DNA of 29,025 bases from Coprobacillus sp. CAG:698 (GTDB lineage: Bacteria; Bacillota_I; Bacilli_A; ML615J-28; CAG-698), in NCBI GenBank assembly GCA_000431235.1, contig HF988717.1, positions 43,973 to 72,997 of the forward strand, written 5' to 3'. This document shows positions 1 to 7,978 of this stretch, piece by piece. Both the position numbers and the translations under genes were made by a program. Numbering within the stretch: the stretch's first letter is position 1; every line of letters begins with the position of its first letter. The notes beneath the pieces are model-generated. The model did not search any database and had not been told where the DNA came from. It was given only the letters and a program-made list of their open reading frames with translations.

Positions 1-33
1 AGGCTGGGGGTTCAAGTCCTCTTGGGCACGCCA
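1..33 (+). tRNA. 3' end of a tRNA, probably tRNA-Arg
   Basis: The window opens inside a tRNA. The T loop TTCAAGT is visible with its stem, then a 3' acceptor strand TGGGCAC, discriminator G and encoded CCA. The acceptor and T-arm bases resemble Bacillota tRNA-Arg. The anticodon lies outside the window, so the amino acid is an inference. Confidence 0.75.
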
Positions 34-46
34 TTTTAAAAAAATA

Positions 47-65
47 AAAGTCTTCTTGACTTTTT
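47..65 (+). terminator. Possible terminator after the first tRNA
   Basis: A short hairpin (AAAGTC, 5-base loop, GACTTT) ends in a run of T and lies just after the CCA of the first tRNA. It overlaps the -35 box of the next tRNA promoter, so the stem may be partly coincidental. Confidence 0.45.
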
Positions 66-84
66 AAACAAAATGATATATAAT
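56..84 (+). promoter_or_regulatory. Promoter of the tRNA-Pro/tRNA-Gly pair
   Basis: TTGACT (56-61) and a perfect TATAAT (79-84) are separated by 17 bp. The predicted start near 91 leaves a leader of only a few bases before tRNA-Pro at 98. Confidence 0.8.
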
Positions 85-97
85 TTATATCGTTCTT

Positions 98-174
98 CGG
101 GAAATAGCTCAGCTTGGTAGAGCGCTTGGTTTGGGACCAAGATGTCGCAGGTTCGAATCCTGTTTTCCCGACCA
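98..174 (+). tRNA. tRNA-Pro (anticodon TGG)
   Basis: A full cloverleaf is visible. The acceptor CGGGAAA pairs with TTTCCCG. The anticodon stem CTTGG/CCAAG encloses the loop TTTGGGA with anticodon TGG. The T loop is TTCGAAT, and CCA is encoded. Confidence 0.95.
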
Positions 175-176
175 TT

Positions 177-250
177 GCAGGTATGGTTTAATGGTAGAAC
201 AACAGCCTTCCAAGCTGCTAGTGCGAGTTCGATTCTCGTTACCTGCTCCA
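177..250 (+). tRNA. tRNA-Gly (anticodon TCC)
   Basis: The acceptor GCAGGTA pairs with TACCTGC, followed by T and an encoded CCA. The anticodon loop carries TCC. Only two bases separate it from tRNA-Pro, so both are cut from one transcript. Confidence 0.95.
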
Positions 251-262
251 TTGACAATTAAT

Positions 263-291
263 TATGATATGCTTGCATATCATATTTTTTT
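263..291 (+). terminator. Terminator after tRNA-Gly
   Basis: ATGATATGC and GCATATCAT form a stem with a very tight loop, followed by seven T residues. It ends the tRNA transcript. I see no convincing promoter between it and the gene at 309, so some readthrough may supply that gene. Confidence 0.8.
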
Positions 292-308
292 ATGGAGGTT
301 AAATATAA

Positions 309-1091
309 ATGAAAATTATTTCACTTTTAGAAAACACATCAAATACAAACTTAAAGCCTAAACATGGGTTATGTCTTTATATAGAAACATTAAAACATAA
401 GATTTTATTTGATCTTGGACCTGATGAAACATATATCAAAAATGCTAAACTAAAGAAAATTGATTTAGAGGAAATAGATATAGTTATTATCTCTCATGGC
501 CACATTGACCATGGGGGAGGGTTAAAGTCTTTTTTGAAAATTAATTCAAAAGCTAAAATTTATATTCAAGAATCAGCATTTAGAAAATACTATTCTAAGT
601 TTTTATTTATATATATAAATATAGGTCTAAAGAATATCACAAATAATCGTATAGTTATGATAAATGGAGATTATAAAATTGATGAAAACATACGCCTTTT
701 TACTTCTAAAGGTAATGAACTACCTTCACCAATGAATAAAAACTTACTTGACGAAAATAAAAACAAAGATAAATTTATCCACGAACAAAATTTAATAATC
801 AAAGAAAATAAAGTAGTCTTGATAATGGGTTGCGGGCATAATGGTGTAATTAATATCTTAGAAAGTGCCAAAGAACCTATTGATATTTGTATTGGCGGTT
901 TTCATTTATATGATCCAATAACAAAGCAAAGTGTTGATAAATTATATTTAGATAATTTAGGTGCTAAACTAAATAGTTATAAGACATGTTTTTATACGTG
1001 TCACTGTACAGGTAAAAAGAATTATTCATATTTATCATCTAAAAATAAAAATATAAAATATTTATCTTGTGGGGAGGAGATAGACATATGA
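309..1091 (+). CDS. MBL-fold metallohydrolase
   Basis: A 260-residue metallo-beta-lactamase-fold protein. The metal-binding HxHxDH motif is at residues 63-68 (HGHIDH, then three glycines), later conserved positions include the GCGHNG stretch, and a C-terminal CHCTG segment follows. It most resembles the small stand-alone group annotated as dihydropterin-related beta-ribofuranosylaminobenzene 5'-phosphate synthases, whose members mostly have no proven substrate. The ATG has a GGAGG ten bases upstream. Its stop overlaps the ATG of the next gene (ATGA), implying coupled translation. The fold is clear; the substrate is unknown. Confidence 0.85.
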   Translation: MKIISLLENTSNTNLKPKHGLCLYIETLKHKILFDLGPDETYIKNAKLKKIDLEEIDIVIISHGHIDHGGGLKSFLKINSKAKIYIQESAFRKYYSKFLFIYINIGLKNITNNRIVMINGDYKIDENIRLFTSKGNELPSPMNKNLLDENKNKDKFIHEQNLIIKENKVVLIMGCGHNGVINILESAKEPIDICIGGFHLYDPITKQSVDKLYLDNLGAKLNSYKTCFYTCHCTGKKNYSYLSSKNKNIKYLSCGEEIDI

Positions 1092-1837
1092 TGAATAATA
1101 ATAGAATCGTATTAGATAATATAAATAAAATACATACAACTACAATGGGTTTAGAACGTATAAAGAAAAATACAAGTATTGAAGGTGATGTAATAAATTA
1201 CATCAAAAGTATTATCCATAATTCTATAATATATAGAAAGGGTAAGAACTATTATGTACATTTTAAAAATTATTTGTTTACTATTAATGCTTATAGTTAC
1301 ACTGTAATAACAGCTAAAAAAATTAAAGAGAAAAAAATTGAATTCTACCCGATTACTTTAAAATCAATTGATGATAGTTCTATAAATAACTTATATGACA
1401 TTATTACAAGTGAGAATATCAAAAAAACTTATATGATAGATGATTTTAAAACTAATAAAGAAGCTTTTGAATATGCAACCTTTTTACAAACTCTATCATA
1501 TATAGAAGACATACTAGTTTTTGGAATATATTATGATAAAACACTAGTAGGGTTAATTAATGAAGTTTCAAAGAATAATAAAGAAATCGAAGTTGGGTAT
1601 TGTATCTTACCAACATATCAAAATAGAGGTATAGCAACAAAAGCCCTGCAAATATTTATTGATTACCTTTTTGGTATTGGTTATGAAAAAGTTAAAGCAA
1701 GTTTCTTTGAAGGAAATATTGCTAGTCAAAAAGTTATGGAAAAGTGTCAGATGGTAAATACAGGAAAAAAAGAAAAATTTGAATATCAAAAAGAGATAAA
1801 AACATGTATTTGTTATGAAATTACAAAAAATAAATAA
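1088..1837 (+). CDS. DUF3781-GNAT acetyltransferase fusion
   Basis: A 249-residue two-domain protein. The first ~80 residues match my memory of DUF3781: the segment GLERIKKN, then RKGKNYYVH and INAYSYTVITA. The rest is a GNAT N-acetyltransferase, with the acetyl-CoA loop QNRGIA at about 178-183 preceded by the strand VGYCILP and followed by an N-A-S-Q-K-V-M-E-K type segment, as in RimJ/RimL-like enzymes. The start is ATG 1088, eight bases after GGGGAGGAG; an upstream in-frame TTG lies too close to that site. It overlaps the MBL gene by four bases. The acetyl acceptor is unknown, and the role of DUF3781 is undescribed as far as I know. Confidence 0.82.
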   Translation: MMNNNRIVLDNINKIHTTTMGLERIKKNTSIEGDVINYIKSIIHNSIIYRKGKNYYVHFKNYLFTINAYSYTVITAKKIKEKKIEFYPITLKSIDDSSINNLYDIITSENIKKTYMIDDFKTNKEAFEYATFLQTLSYIEDILVFGIYYDKTLVGLINEVSKNNKEIEVGYCILPTYQNRGIATKALQIFIDYLFGIGYEKVKASFFEGNIASQKVMEKCQMVNTGKKEKFEYQKEIKTCICYEITKNK

Positions 1838-1843
1838 TTTTAT

Positions 1844-1869
1844 TAAGAGCTCTTTAGCTCTTATTTTTT
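1844..1869 (+). terminator. Terminator of the MBL/GNAT operon
   Basis: TAAGAGC and GCTCTTA form a 7-bp stem with a 6-base loop followed by six T residues, just after the stop codon. Confidence 0.85.
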
Positions 1870-1889
1870 AATTTAAAATAAATAAATCC

Positions 1890-1918
1890 TTTCTTTTTTA
1901 GAAATAATATGGTATAAT
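1890..1918 (+). promoter_or_regulatory. Extended -10 promoter for the acetyltransferase operon
   Basis: TGGTATAAT at 1910-1918 is a TGn-extended -10 element. The -35 region (TTTCTT, 1890-1895) is poor. The predicted start near 1925 leaves a short leader before the gene at 1944. Confidence 0.6.
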
Positions 1919-1943
1919 AAACATAAATAATCAAGTGAAGTAT

Positions 1944-2534
1944 ATGAATAAAATTGAGAATGAAAATTACAAAAAAATGATTAATTGTGAAGTCTATGAT
2001 CCAAGTGATAACTTTTTAAAGAAAACGAGAGATAAAACCCATAAACTATTTTATAAGTATAATAATACTCATTTAACTGGCAAAAGAAAAAGAATTTTAG
2101 ATAAATTAATTCCTCAAAATAATAATGTTTATTTAGAAGGACCAATTTATATAGATTATGGCATAAATACTTCTTTTGAAAAAATTTGTTATGCAAATTT
2201 TAATCTAACAATTTTAGATACATGTTTAGTAACAATTGGCGATAATGTATTTATTGGCCCTAATGTATCTATAGTAACACCGCTTCATCCCTTAAAGAAA
2301 GATGAGCGAAGAATGTATGTTAATGATAAGGGTGTACTTACAGATAGAGAAATGGGGAAGCCTATAAATATAGAAAATGATGTTTGGATATGTTCTAATG
2401 TTGTTATATGTGGTGGCGTTACTATAGGTAGCGGAACAGTTATAGGAGCAGGATCGGTTGTAACAAAGGATATTCCTGAAAATGTTTTTGCTGCTGGCAA
2501 TCCATGCAAAGAAATAAAGAAAATAAATTGTTAA
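1944..2534 (+). CDS. Maltose/galactoside O-acetyltransferase-like (left-handed beta-helix)
   Basis: A 196-residue acetyltransferase of the Maa/LacA/NodL group. The N-terminal Maa-type helix region contains the signature YDPSD near residue 20. The hexapeptide-repeat beta-helix follows, with IGDNVFIGPNVSI, the conserved THP-like segment TPLHPL (catalytic His), INIENDVWI and GGVTIGSGTVIGAGSVVTKDIP. This family moves acetyl from acetyl-CoA to sugar hydroxyls. The start is uncertain: ATG 1944 fits the family length, but only a weak AAGTGAAG lies close upstream, and GTG 1935 is also in frame. The nitroreductase follows after 14 bases, so they share a transcript. Confidence 0.88.
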   Translation: MNKIENENYKKMINCEVYDPSDNFLKKTRDKTHKLFYKYNNTHLTGKRKRILDKLIPQNNNVYLEGPIYIDYGINTSFEKICYANFNLTILDTCLVTIGDNVFIGPNVSIVTPLHPLKKDERRMYVNDKGVLTDREMGKPINIENDVWICSNVVICGGVTIGSGTVIGAGSVVTKDIPENVFAAGNPCKEIKKINC

Positions 2535-2548
2535 CGATGGAGGTTTTT

Positions 2549-3073
2549 ATGATTGAAACTTTAAAAGATTTAAAAGAAAGAAGAAGCTGTAGAAAGTATT
2601 TAGATAAGCAAATAACTGATGAGCAATTAAACCAAATTTTGGAAGCTGGTACGTATGCTCCAACAGGAATGGGCAGACAATCACCGGTTATTGTATGTAT
2701 TCAAAATAAAGAGTTAATAAAAAAAATTTCCTTAATGAACGCTAAAGTTATGGGAGGTAATGGCGATCCATTTTATGACGCACCAACTCTTTTAATTGTT
2801 CTGGCAGATCCTAGCATAAGAACATATTTGTATGATGGTAGCCTTGTTATGGGTAATTTAATGAACGCTGCTCAAGCAGTGGGAGTTGCTTCTTGTTATA
2901 TATTTAGGGCTAAAGAGGTTTTTGAGACAGAAGAAGGAAAAGAATTATTAAAAGAATGGAATATTCCAACAAATTATGTGGGTATTGGTAATTGCATTCT
3001 TGGTTATGCTTATGAAGGTGGCATAAAACCAGCACTTCCAAGAAAAGAAAATTATATAATAAAAGTAAAATAA
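2549..3073 (+). CDS. Nitroreductase family protein
   Basis: A 174-residue flavin-dependent oxidoreductase of the nitroreductase fold. The N-terminal RRSCRKY segment binds FMN phosphate. APTGMGRQSP is the usual second flavin-contact loop. The middle has LGMAA-like helix residues (GNLMNAAQAVGVASCYI), and the C-terminal region contains GIGNCILGYA. Such enzymes reduce nitro groups, quinones or enones with NAD(P)H; the physiological substrate cannot be read from sequence. ATG 2549 is chosen because GGAGG sits five bases upstream; an earlier in-frame start would overlap the previous gene. Confidence 0.9.
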   Translation: MIETLKDLKERRSCRKYLDKQITDEQLNQILEAGTYAPTGMGRQSPVIVCIQNKELIKKISLMNAKVMGGNGDPFYDAPTLLIVLADPSIRTYLYDGSLVMGNLMNAAQAVGVASCYIFRAKEVFETEEGKELLKEWNIPTNYVGIGNCILGYAYEGGIKPALPRKENYIIKVK

Positions 3074-3084
3074 AGGAGAAAGTT

Positions 3085-3996
3085 ATGAACAAGAAATTAG
3101 AAAATTTTTGCAAGGAATTTGGCTATGATGTAAATGGTCAAGTTGGTTATGGGATTGTTAATGGTTATGAGGTTAATATTTATTTAGAACAAGATTATAG
3201 TTATCCTGTACGTGTGCACATTTCCACTTTTATAACAGATGAACAAAAAAGTAGAGTTAAAGCTGAGCTAGATGCAAAAAATATTAAGAGATTAAATGTG
3301 TCATTTGATAGATATGGATTAGTTTTAGGTTTAAATGATACTACAATGGGTAAGTTAATGACAAGATTAAATGACATAATCAAAGGAGCAATTGAAACAT
3401 TGAAAAATGCTGAAGCTTTAGATTTTGAATATTGTCCTGTATGTGCCATGAAGTTCGATGAAACAAACAAAAAGTGTTGTGTTATTAATGGTGTAAGAAT
3501 AACGCTAGATAATGAATGTATTTCTGAAATTAATCAAGAAATAGAAAGCAGAAACAAGGAATTTGATAGTCAACCCAATAATATTTTAAAAGGATTAGGT
3601 GGTGCCTTAATTGGTGCTCTTGTAGGTGCAATTATTACTTTTATCCTTTTCTTATTAGGTTATGTTGCAACAATTTCTGGAATAGTAGCTGTTTGGCTAG
3701 GATGCTTTTTATATAAGAAATTTGGTGGTAAAGCCAATGCATATATGTATGCAATTGTTTCTGGAGTTACTCTTGTCTTCTTATTAGGAACATGTTTATT
3801 AATGTATATTCAAGTTTCATCTGTACTTATTGAAAACAAAACAGGCATTGAAGCATTTAAAGAGGCTATGCTTCAAAATGAATTCAAAGCGGAATTTATT
3901 AAAAATATGTTCATGATATTTGTATTCACAGCAATTGGAATAGTATGTGCAATAATTGATGAGGTAAGAAAAAATAAACGTCAAAGCGGAATTTAA
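3085..3996 (+). CDS. Membrane protein with a cysteine-rich segment, unknown function
   Basis: 303 residues, family not recognised. Residues 1-115 are soluble alpha/beta. A short cysteine cluster follows (C117-x2-C120-x10-C131-C132, then C143), suggesting a small metal site. After a charged linker come about four membrane segments: a glycine-rich pair near 170-215, one near 218-245, and one near 273-292 before a basic tail. ATG 3085 follows AAAGGAG. It sits 11 bases after the nitroreductase and closes that operon. I would not assign a role. Confidence 0.8.
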   Translation: MNKKLENFCKEFGYDVNGQVGYGIVNGYEVNIYLEQDYSYPVRVHISTFITDEQKSRVKAELDAKNIKRLNVSFDRYGLVLGLNDTTMGKLMTRLNDIIKGAIETLKNAEALDFEYCPVCAMKFDETNKKCCVINGVRITLDNECISEINQEIESRNKEFDSQPNNILKGLGGALIGALVGAIITFILFLLGYVATISGIVAVWLGCFLYKKFGGKANAYMYAIVSGVTLVFLLGTCLLMYIQVSSVLIENKTGIEAFKEAMLQNEFKAEFIKNMFMIFVFTAIGIVCAIIDEVRKNKRQSGI

Positions 3997-4185
3997 TTAA
4001 ACATTTGATGGATTTGTAATATAAAGAAAATTAATATCTATTAATAATTATATTGAATTCAATAACCTTGAAACTGATGAAAAGGTTACATATTAAAGAT
4101 AAGCAAGAAAAATATGATGCTTTAGATACTTTAATACATAAAGTGTAATAAGATAAATTATAAATTTGATAACGATTACATTTTG

Positions 4186-4214
4186 TTGACAATAAAAATT
4201 ATTAATGATAAAAT
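4186..4214 (+). promoter_or_regulatory. Promoter of the heterodimeric ABC exporter
   Basis: A perfect TTGACA (4186-4191), a 17-bp spacer, and TAAAAT (4209-4214). The predicted transcription start, near 4221, falls at or next to an ATG (4222). Confidence 0.8.
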
Positions 4215-4230
4215 TAAGTAAATGAAAGTT

Positions 4231-4255
4231 GACCACATTATGTGGTTTCTTTTTT
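4231..4255 (+). promoter_or_regulatory. Hairpin with U-tract (or operator) between promoter and ABC exporter gene
   Basis: ACCACA (4232-4237), loop TTA, TGTGGT (4241-4246), then TTCTTTTTT. It has the form of an intrinsic terminator but lies downstream of the exporter promoter and 16 bases before the exporter start, so it may attenuate expression. As DNA it is also a 15-bp palindrome suited to a repressor. It lies inside an 18-codon ORF starting at ATG 4222. Confidence 0.6.
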
Positions 4256-4271
4256 GCAAAGGAGTGATACA

Positions 4272-6008
4272 ATGCTGAAAACATTAACTAAGAGCATTAG
4301 AGAGTTTAAAAAACCTTCAATTCTTACAATCATAATAGTTTCTTTTGAAGTTATCATGGAATGCCTTATTCCTTTTGTTGTTTCAATGCTTTTAGATTGC
4401 ATTCAAACAAACAAAGGATTAAATGCAATTGTCTTATACGGAGGAATTTTAATTGCAATGGCAATTGTCTCGCTATTATGTGGTGCTCTTGCAGGTAAAT
4501 TCTGTGCTACAGCTTCATGTGGTTTTGCAAGAAACTTGAGAAAGGATATGTTTACTAAAATACAATCATATTCATTTGAAAATATTGATAAGTTTCAAAC
4601 ATCATCATTAGTTACAAGATTAACAACTGATATAAGCAATGTCCAAATGGCTTATATGATGCTAATTAGAACAGCCATTAGAAGTCCATTTATGTTGATA
4701 TTCTCATTTACTATGGGATTTATAATGGGTGGAAAAGTTGCTTTAATTTATGTAGTTGTTATACCTTTCTTATTATTCGGTTTATTTATGATTTCACGTA
4801 AAGCTATGCCTTTATTTAGAAAAGTATTCAAAAAATATGATGATTTAAATAATTCTATACAAGAAGATGTTAAAGGTATGCGTGTAGTAAAATCATTTGT
4901 TCGTGAGGATTTTGAAATAAGTAAATTTGATAAAGCGGCTACAGATGTTTGTAAAGACTTTACTAAAGCTGAAAGAATTTTAGCATGGAACTCACCAATT
5001 ATGCAAATTTGCCTATATGGTATAATGATTGTAATTCTATCATTTGGCTCAAAAACAGTGATTAGTTCATTTGGAAAAGATTTGGGTATTCATCAAATGT
5101 CAGCTCTTCTAACTTATGGATTTCAAATTTTGATGAGCTTAATGATGATCTCTTTTATCTATGTAATTCTAACAATGTCATACGAATCGGCTGAAAGAAT
5201 TGTAGAAGTATTAAAAGAAGAAAGCACACTAAAAAATCCAACTAATCCAGTGATGGAAATTAAAGATGGATCTATAGATTTTAAAGATGTTTCTTTTAAA
5301 TATGCTACAAGTAAAATGATATTAGAACATATTAATATTTCCATTAAATCAGGAGAAACAATTGGAATTATTGGTGGTACAGGTAGTGCTAAAAGTACAT
5401 TAATACAACTAATATCTCGCTTATATGATGTAAATGAAGGAGAAGTGTTAGTTGGTGGCATTAATGTTAAAGATTATGATCTAGACGTTTTAAGAAGTGG
5501 AGTTGCTGTAGTTCTTCAAAAGAATGTTTTGTTTAGTGGTACAATTAAAGAAAACTTAAGATGGGGAAATAAAAATGCAACTGATGAAGAACTTGTAAAA
5601 GTATGTAAATTAGCTCAAGCTGATGAATTCATTAATTCATTTCCAAACAAGTATGATAGTTACATCGAACAAGGTGGAACAAACGTATCAGGTGGTCAAA
5701 AACAAAGATTATGTATTGCTAGAGCTCTTCTTAAGAATCCTAAAATAATTATATTTGACGATTCAACAAGTGCTGTTGATACAAAAACTGATGCAATGAT
5801 TAGAAAAGGTCTAAAAGAATATATTCCAGAAACAACAAAACTAATAATTGCCCAAAGAATTGCAAGTGTTGAAGAAGCAGATAAAATTATTGTTATGGAT
5901 AATGGAAAAATATCAGGAATTGGTACACATGAAGAACTTCTAAAAAGCAATGCAATATATCAAGAAGTATATGAATCTCAAAATAAGGTAGGTGGCAAAG
6001 ATGAATAA
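4272..6008 (+). CDS. Heterodimeric ABC multidrug exporter, degenerate-site subunit
   Basis: A 578-residue half-transporter: six membrane helices (about 1-310), then a nucleotide-binding domain. Walker A is GGTGSAKST near 368-376 (Ala before the Lys), the signature is VSGGQ at 472-476, and Walker B is IIIFDD. The catalytic Glu is Asp (D497) and the switch His is Gln (Q528, IAQR). This E-to-D/H-to-Q pair marks the non-hydrolysing partner of exporters such as TM287/288, LmrCD and BmrCD. ATG 4272 follows AAAGGAG; earlier in-frame starts lie inside the hairpin region. The partner gene overlaps its 3' end by 8 bases. Substrate class (drugs, lipids) is inferred from the family. Confidence 0.93.
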   Translation: MLKTLTKSIREFKKPSILTIIIVSFEVIMECLIPFVVSMLLDCIQTNKGLNAIVLYGGILIAMAIVSLLCGALAGKFCATASCGFARNLRKDMFTKIQSYSFENIDKFQTSSLVTRLTTDISNVQMAYMMLIRTAIRSPFMLIFSFTMGFIMGGKVALIYVVVIPFLLFGLFMISRKAMPLFRKVFKKYDDLNNSIQEDVKGMRVVKSFVREDFEISKFDKAATDVCKDFTKAERILAWNSPIMQICLYGIMIVILSFGSKTVISSFGKDLGIHQMSALLTYGFQILMSLMMISFIYVILTMSYESAERIVEVLKEESTLKNPTNPVMEIKDGSIDFKDVSFKYATSKMILEHINISIKSGETIGIIGGTGSAKSTLIQLISRLYDVNEGEVLVGGINVKDYDLDVLRSGVAVVLQKNVLFSGTIKENLRWGNKNATDEELVKVCKLAQADEFINSFPNKYDSYIEQGGTNVSGGQKQRLCIARALLKNPKIIIFDDSTSAVDTKTDAMIRKGLKEYIPETTKLIIAQRIASVEEADKIIVMDNGKISGIGTHEELLKSNAIYQEVYESQNKVGGKDE

Positions 6009-7890
6009 ACCTATCAAAAAACCAAAACAACTAAAACGTTTATTTAAAATGCTATTTAAATTTTATCCAGTAATGATGACTATAACAATTGTTTTTATAA
6101 TTATAAATGCAATTGTATCAGCTATTCCAGCAGTATTTATGAAAAATGTTATTGGAATAGTTAATGAAAGTTATCAAACTGGTGATTGGAATAGTGTTTC
6201 TGAAAAAATATTAAGTTTAGTTTTATTATTGGGAATCATGTATGTGATTTCATTAATTGCAGGAATTGTTTATAATCAATTACTAGCAGTCATTACTCAA
6301 GGCTTTCTAAAGAAGATGAGAGGCGAAATGTTTGCTCATATGCAATCACTTCCTATAAAGTACTTTGATACTCATAATCATGGAGACATTATGAGTTACT
6401 ACACAAATGATATCGATACACTAAGACAAATGATTTCTCAAAGTGTTCCTCAACTATTAAGTTCATCAGTAATTGTAATTGCTGTTCTTACGATTATGCT
6501 TTGGTACAGCGTATGGCTTACTTTAGTTGTTATAGGTGGTGTATGTATAATACTTCTTATAACTAAAACAGTTGGAGGCAAGAGTGCTAAGTACTTTGTT
6601 TCTCAACAAAAAGCGATTGGTAAAACTGAAGGATTCATTGAAGAAATGATGAATGGCGAAAAAGTAATTAAAGTCTTTACTCATGAAGAAGAAAGTATTA
6701 AAGATTTTGATAAGATTAATGATTATCTATATGATCAATCAGAAAAAGCAAATAAATATGCTAATATGCTTATGCCTATATTAAATAATATAGGAAATAT
6801 CTTATATGTATTTGTTGCATTCGTTGGGGGATTGTTATTATTAAATCATGCTTTTAATTTGAGTTTATCTGGTGAAATATTAAGTATTGAGATTGTTGTT
6901 GCGTTTCTTAATATGACAAAGCAATTTACAGGAAATGTTAGTCAAGTGTCTAACCAAGTAAATTCTGTTGTTATGGCCCTAGCAGGAACAAATAGAATAT
7001 TTGATTTATTAGACGAACAAAGTGAAGTAGATAATGGATATGTTACTCTTGTAAATGCTAAAGAAGTCAATGGCGAGATTGTTGAATGTAAAGAAAGAAC
7101 AGGAATGTGGGCATGGAAACATCCACATCAAGATGGAACAGTAACTTATACAAAACTTGCTGGAGATGTACAAATGTTTGATGTTGATTTTGGCTATACA
7201 GAGGATAAAATAGTTTTACATGATGTTTCTTTGTATGCAAATCCTGGTCAAAAAATTGCCTTTGTTGGTGCAACAGGTGCTGGAAAGACAACAATTACAA
7301 ATTTGATTAATAGATTCTATGACATTGCCGATGGAAAGATTAGATATGATGGAATTAATATAAATAAGATTAAAAAGGCTGATTTAAGAAAGTCTTTAGG
7401 AATAGTACTTCAAGATACAAACCTATTTACAGGAACAGTACTTGACAATATTCGCTATGGTAAATTAGATGCTACAGATGAAGATTGTATCGAAGCAGCA
7501 AAATTGGCTGGTGCTGATGATTTTATATGCAAGATGAAGGATGGATATAATACTTATTTAACAAATAATGGCGGAAACCTTAGCCAAGGTCAAAGACAAT
7601 TAATAGCAATTGCTAGAGCCGCTGTGGCTAATCCTCCAGTTATGATTCTTGACGAAGCAACTTCTTCAATAGATACACGTACTGAAGCAATAGTTCAAAA
7701 AGGTATGGATGCTTTGATGAAAGGAAGAACTGTTTTTGTTATAGCACATAGATTATCTACAATCAGAAATGCAGATGTTATAATGGTTCTTGATCATGGA
7801 CGTATTATCGAACGTGGAACTCACAAAAAGCTTATCGAAGAAAAGGGACAATATTATCAGTTATACACTGGAGCATTCGAACTAGAATGA
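6001..7890 (+). CDS. Heterodimeric ABC multidrug exporter, catalytic subunit
   Basis: A 629-residue partner of the preceding gene. The N-terminal membrane domain is followed by a linker longer than usual (about 350-386, containing MWAWKHPHQDG). This linker is shared with LmrD/BmrD-type subunits as I recall them. The ATP site is intact: Walker A GATGAGKTT (423-431), Walker B MILDE with catalytic E552, and switch H583. The signature is altered to LSQGQ (527-531). In these dimers the altered signature faces the degenerate partner's Walker A, so the pair makes one working and one regulatory ATP site. ATG 6001 has an AGGTGG six bases upstream. Confidence 0.93.
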   Translation: MNKPIKKPKQLKRLFKMLFKFYPVMMTITIVFIIINAIVSAIPAVFMKNVIGIVNESYQTGDWNSVSEKILSLVLLLGIMYVISLIAGIVYNQLLAVITQGFLKKMRGEMFAHMQSLPIKYFDTHNHGDIMSYYTNDIDTLRQMISQSVPQLLSSSVIVIAVLTIMLWYSVWLTLVVIGGVCIILLITKTVGGKSAKYFVSQQKAIGKTEGFIEEMMNGEKVIKVFTHEEESIKDFDKINDYLYDQSEKANKYANMLMPILNNIGNILYVFVAFVGGLLLLNHAFNLSLSGEILSIEIVVAFLNMTKQFTGNVSQVSNQVNSVVMALAGTNRIFDLLDEQSEVDNGYVTLVNAKEVNGEIVECKERTGMWAWKHPHQDGTVTYTKLAGDVQMFDVDFGYTEDKIVLHDVSLYANPGQKIAFVGATGAGKTTITNLINRFYDIADGKIRYDGININKIKKADLRKSLGIVLQDTNLFTGTVLDNIRYGKLDATDEDCIEAAKLAGADDFICKMKDGYNTYLTNNGGNLSQGQRQLIAIARAAVANPPVMILDEATSSIDTRTEAIVQKGMDALMKGRTVFVIAHRLSTIRNADVIMVLDHGRIIERGTHKKLIEEKGQYYQLYTGAFELE

Positions 7891-7892
7891 AT

Positions 7893-7921
7893 AAAAGTTA
7901 CGCATTTAGCGTAACTTTTTT
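7893..7921 (+). terminator. Terminator of the first ABC operon
   Basis: AAAAGTTACGC and GCGTAACTTTT form a perfect stem with a 5-base loop, ending in a T run. Confidence 0.92.
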
Positions 7922-7925
7922 GTAG

Positions 7926-7954
7926 TTGCTATTATCAATAAAATATGTTAAAAT
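7926..7954 (+). promoter_or_regulatory. Promoter of the YbaK/ABC operon
   Basis: TTGCTA (7926-7931), a 17-bp spacer and TAAAAT (7949-7954), directly after the previous terminator. A GGGAGG ribosome site follows before ATG 7979. Confidence 0.75.
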
Positions 7955-7978
7955 ATATTTAAATGGGAGGTTAAATAA

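Noticed and set aside
251..280. TTGACA at 251-256 as a promoter for the MBL gene
   Set aside because: No -10 box at 16-18 bp; the region at that distance is the terminator stem.
4077..4148. A 23-codon ORF before the ABC exporter promoter, and a short closed frame ending at about 4098 that could be a gene remnant
   Set aside because: No ribosome site, no recognisable sequence and very short; chance ORFs of this size are common.
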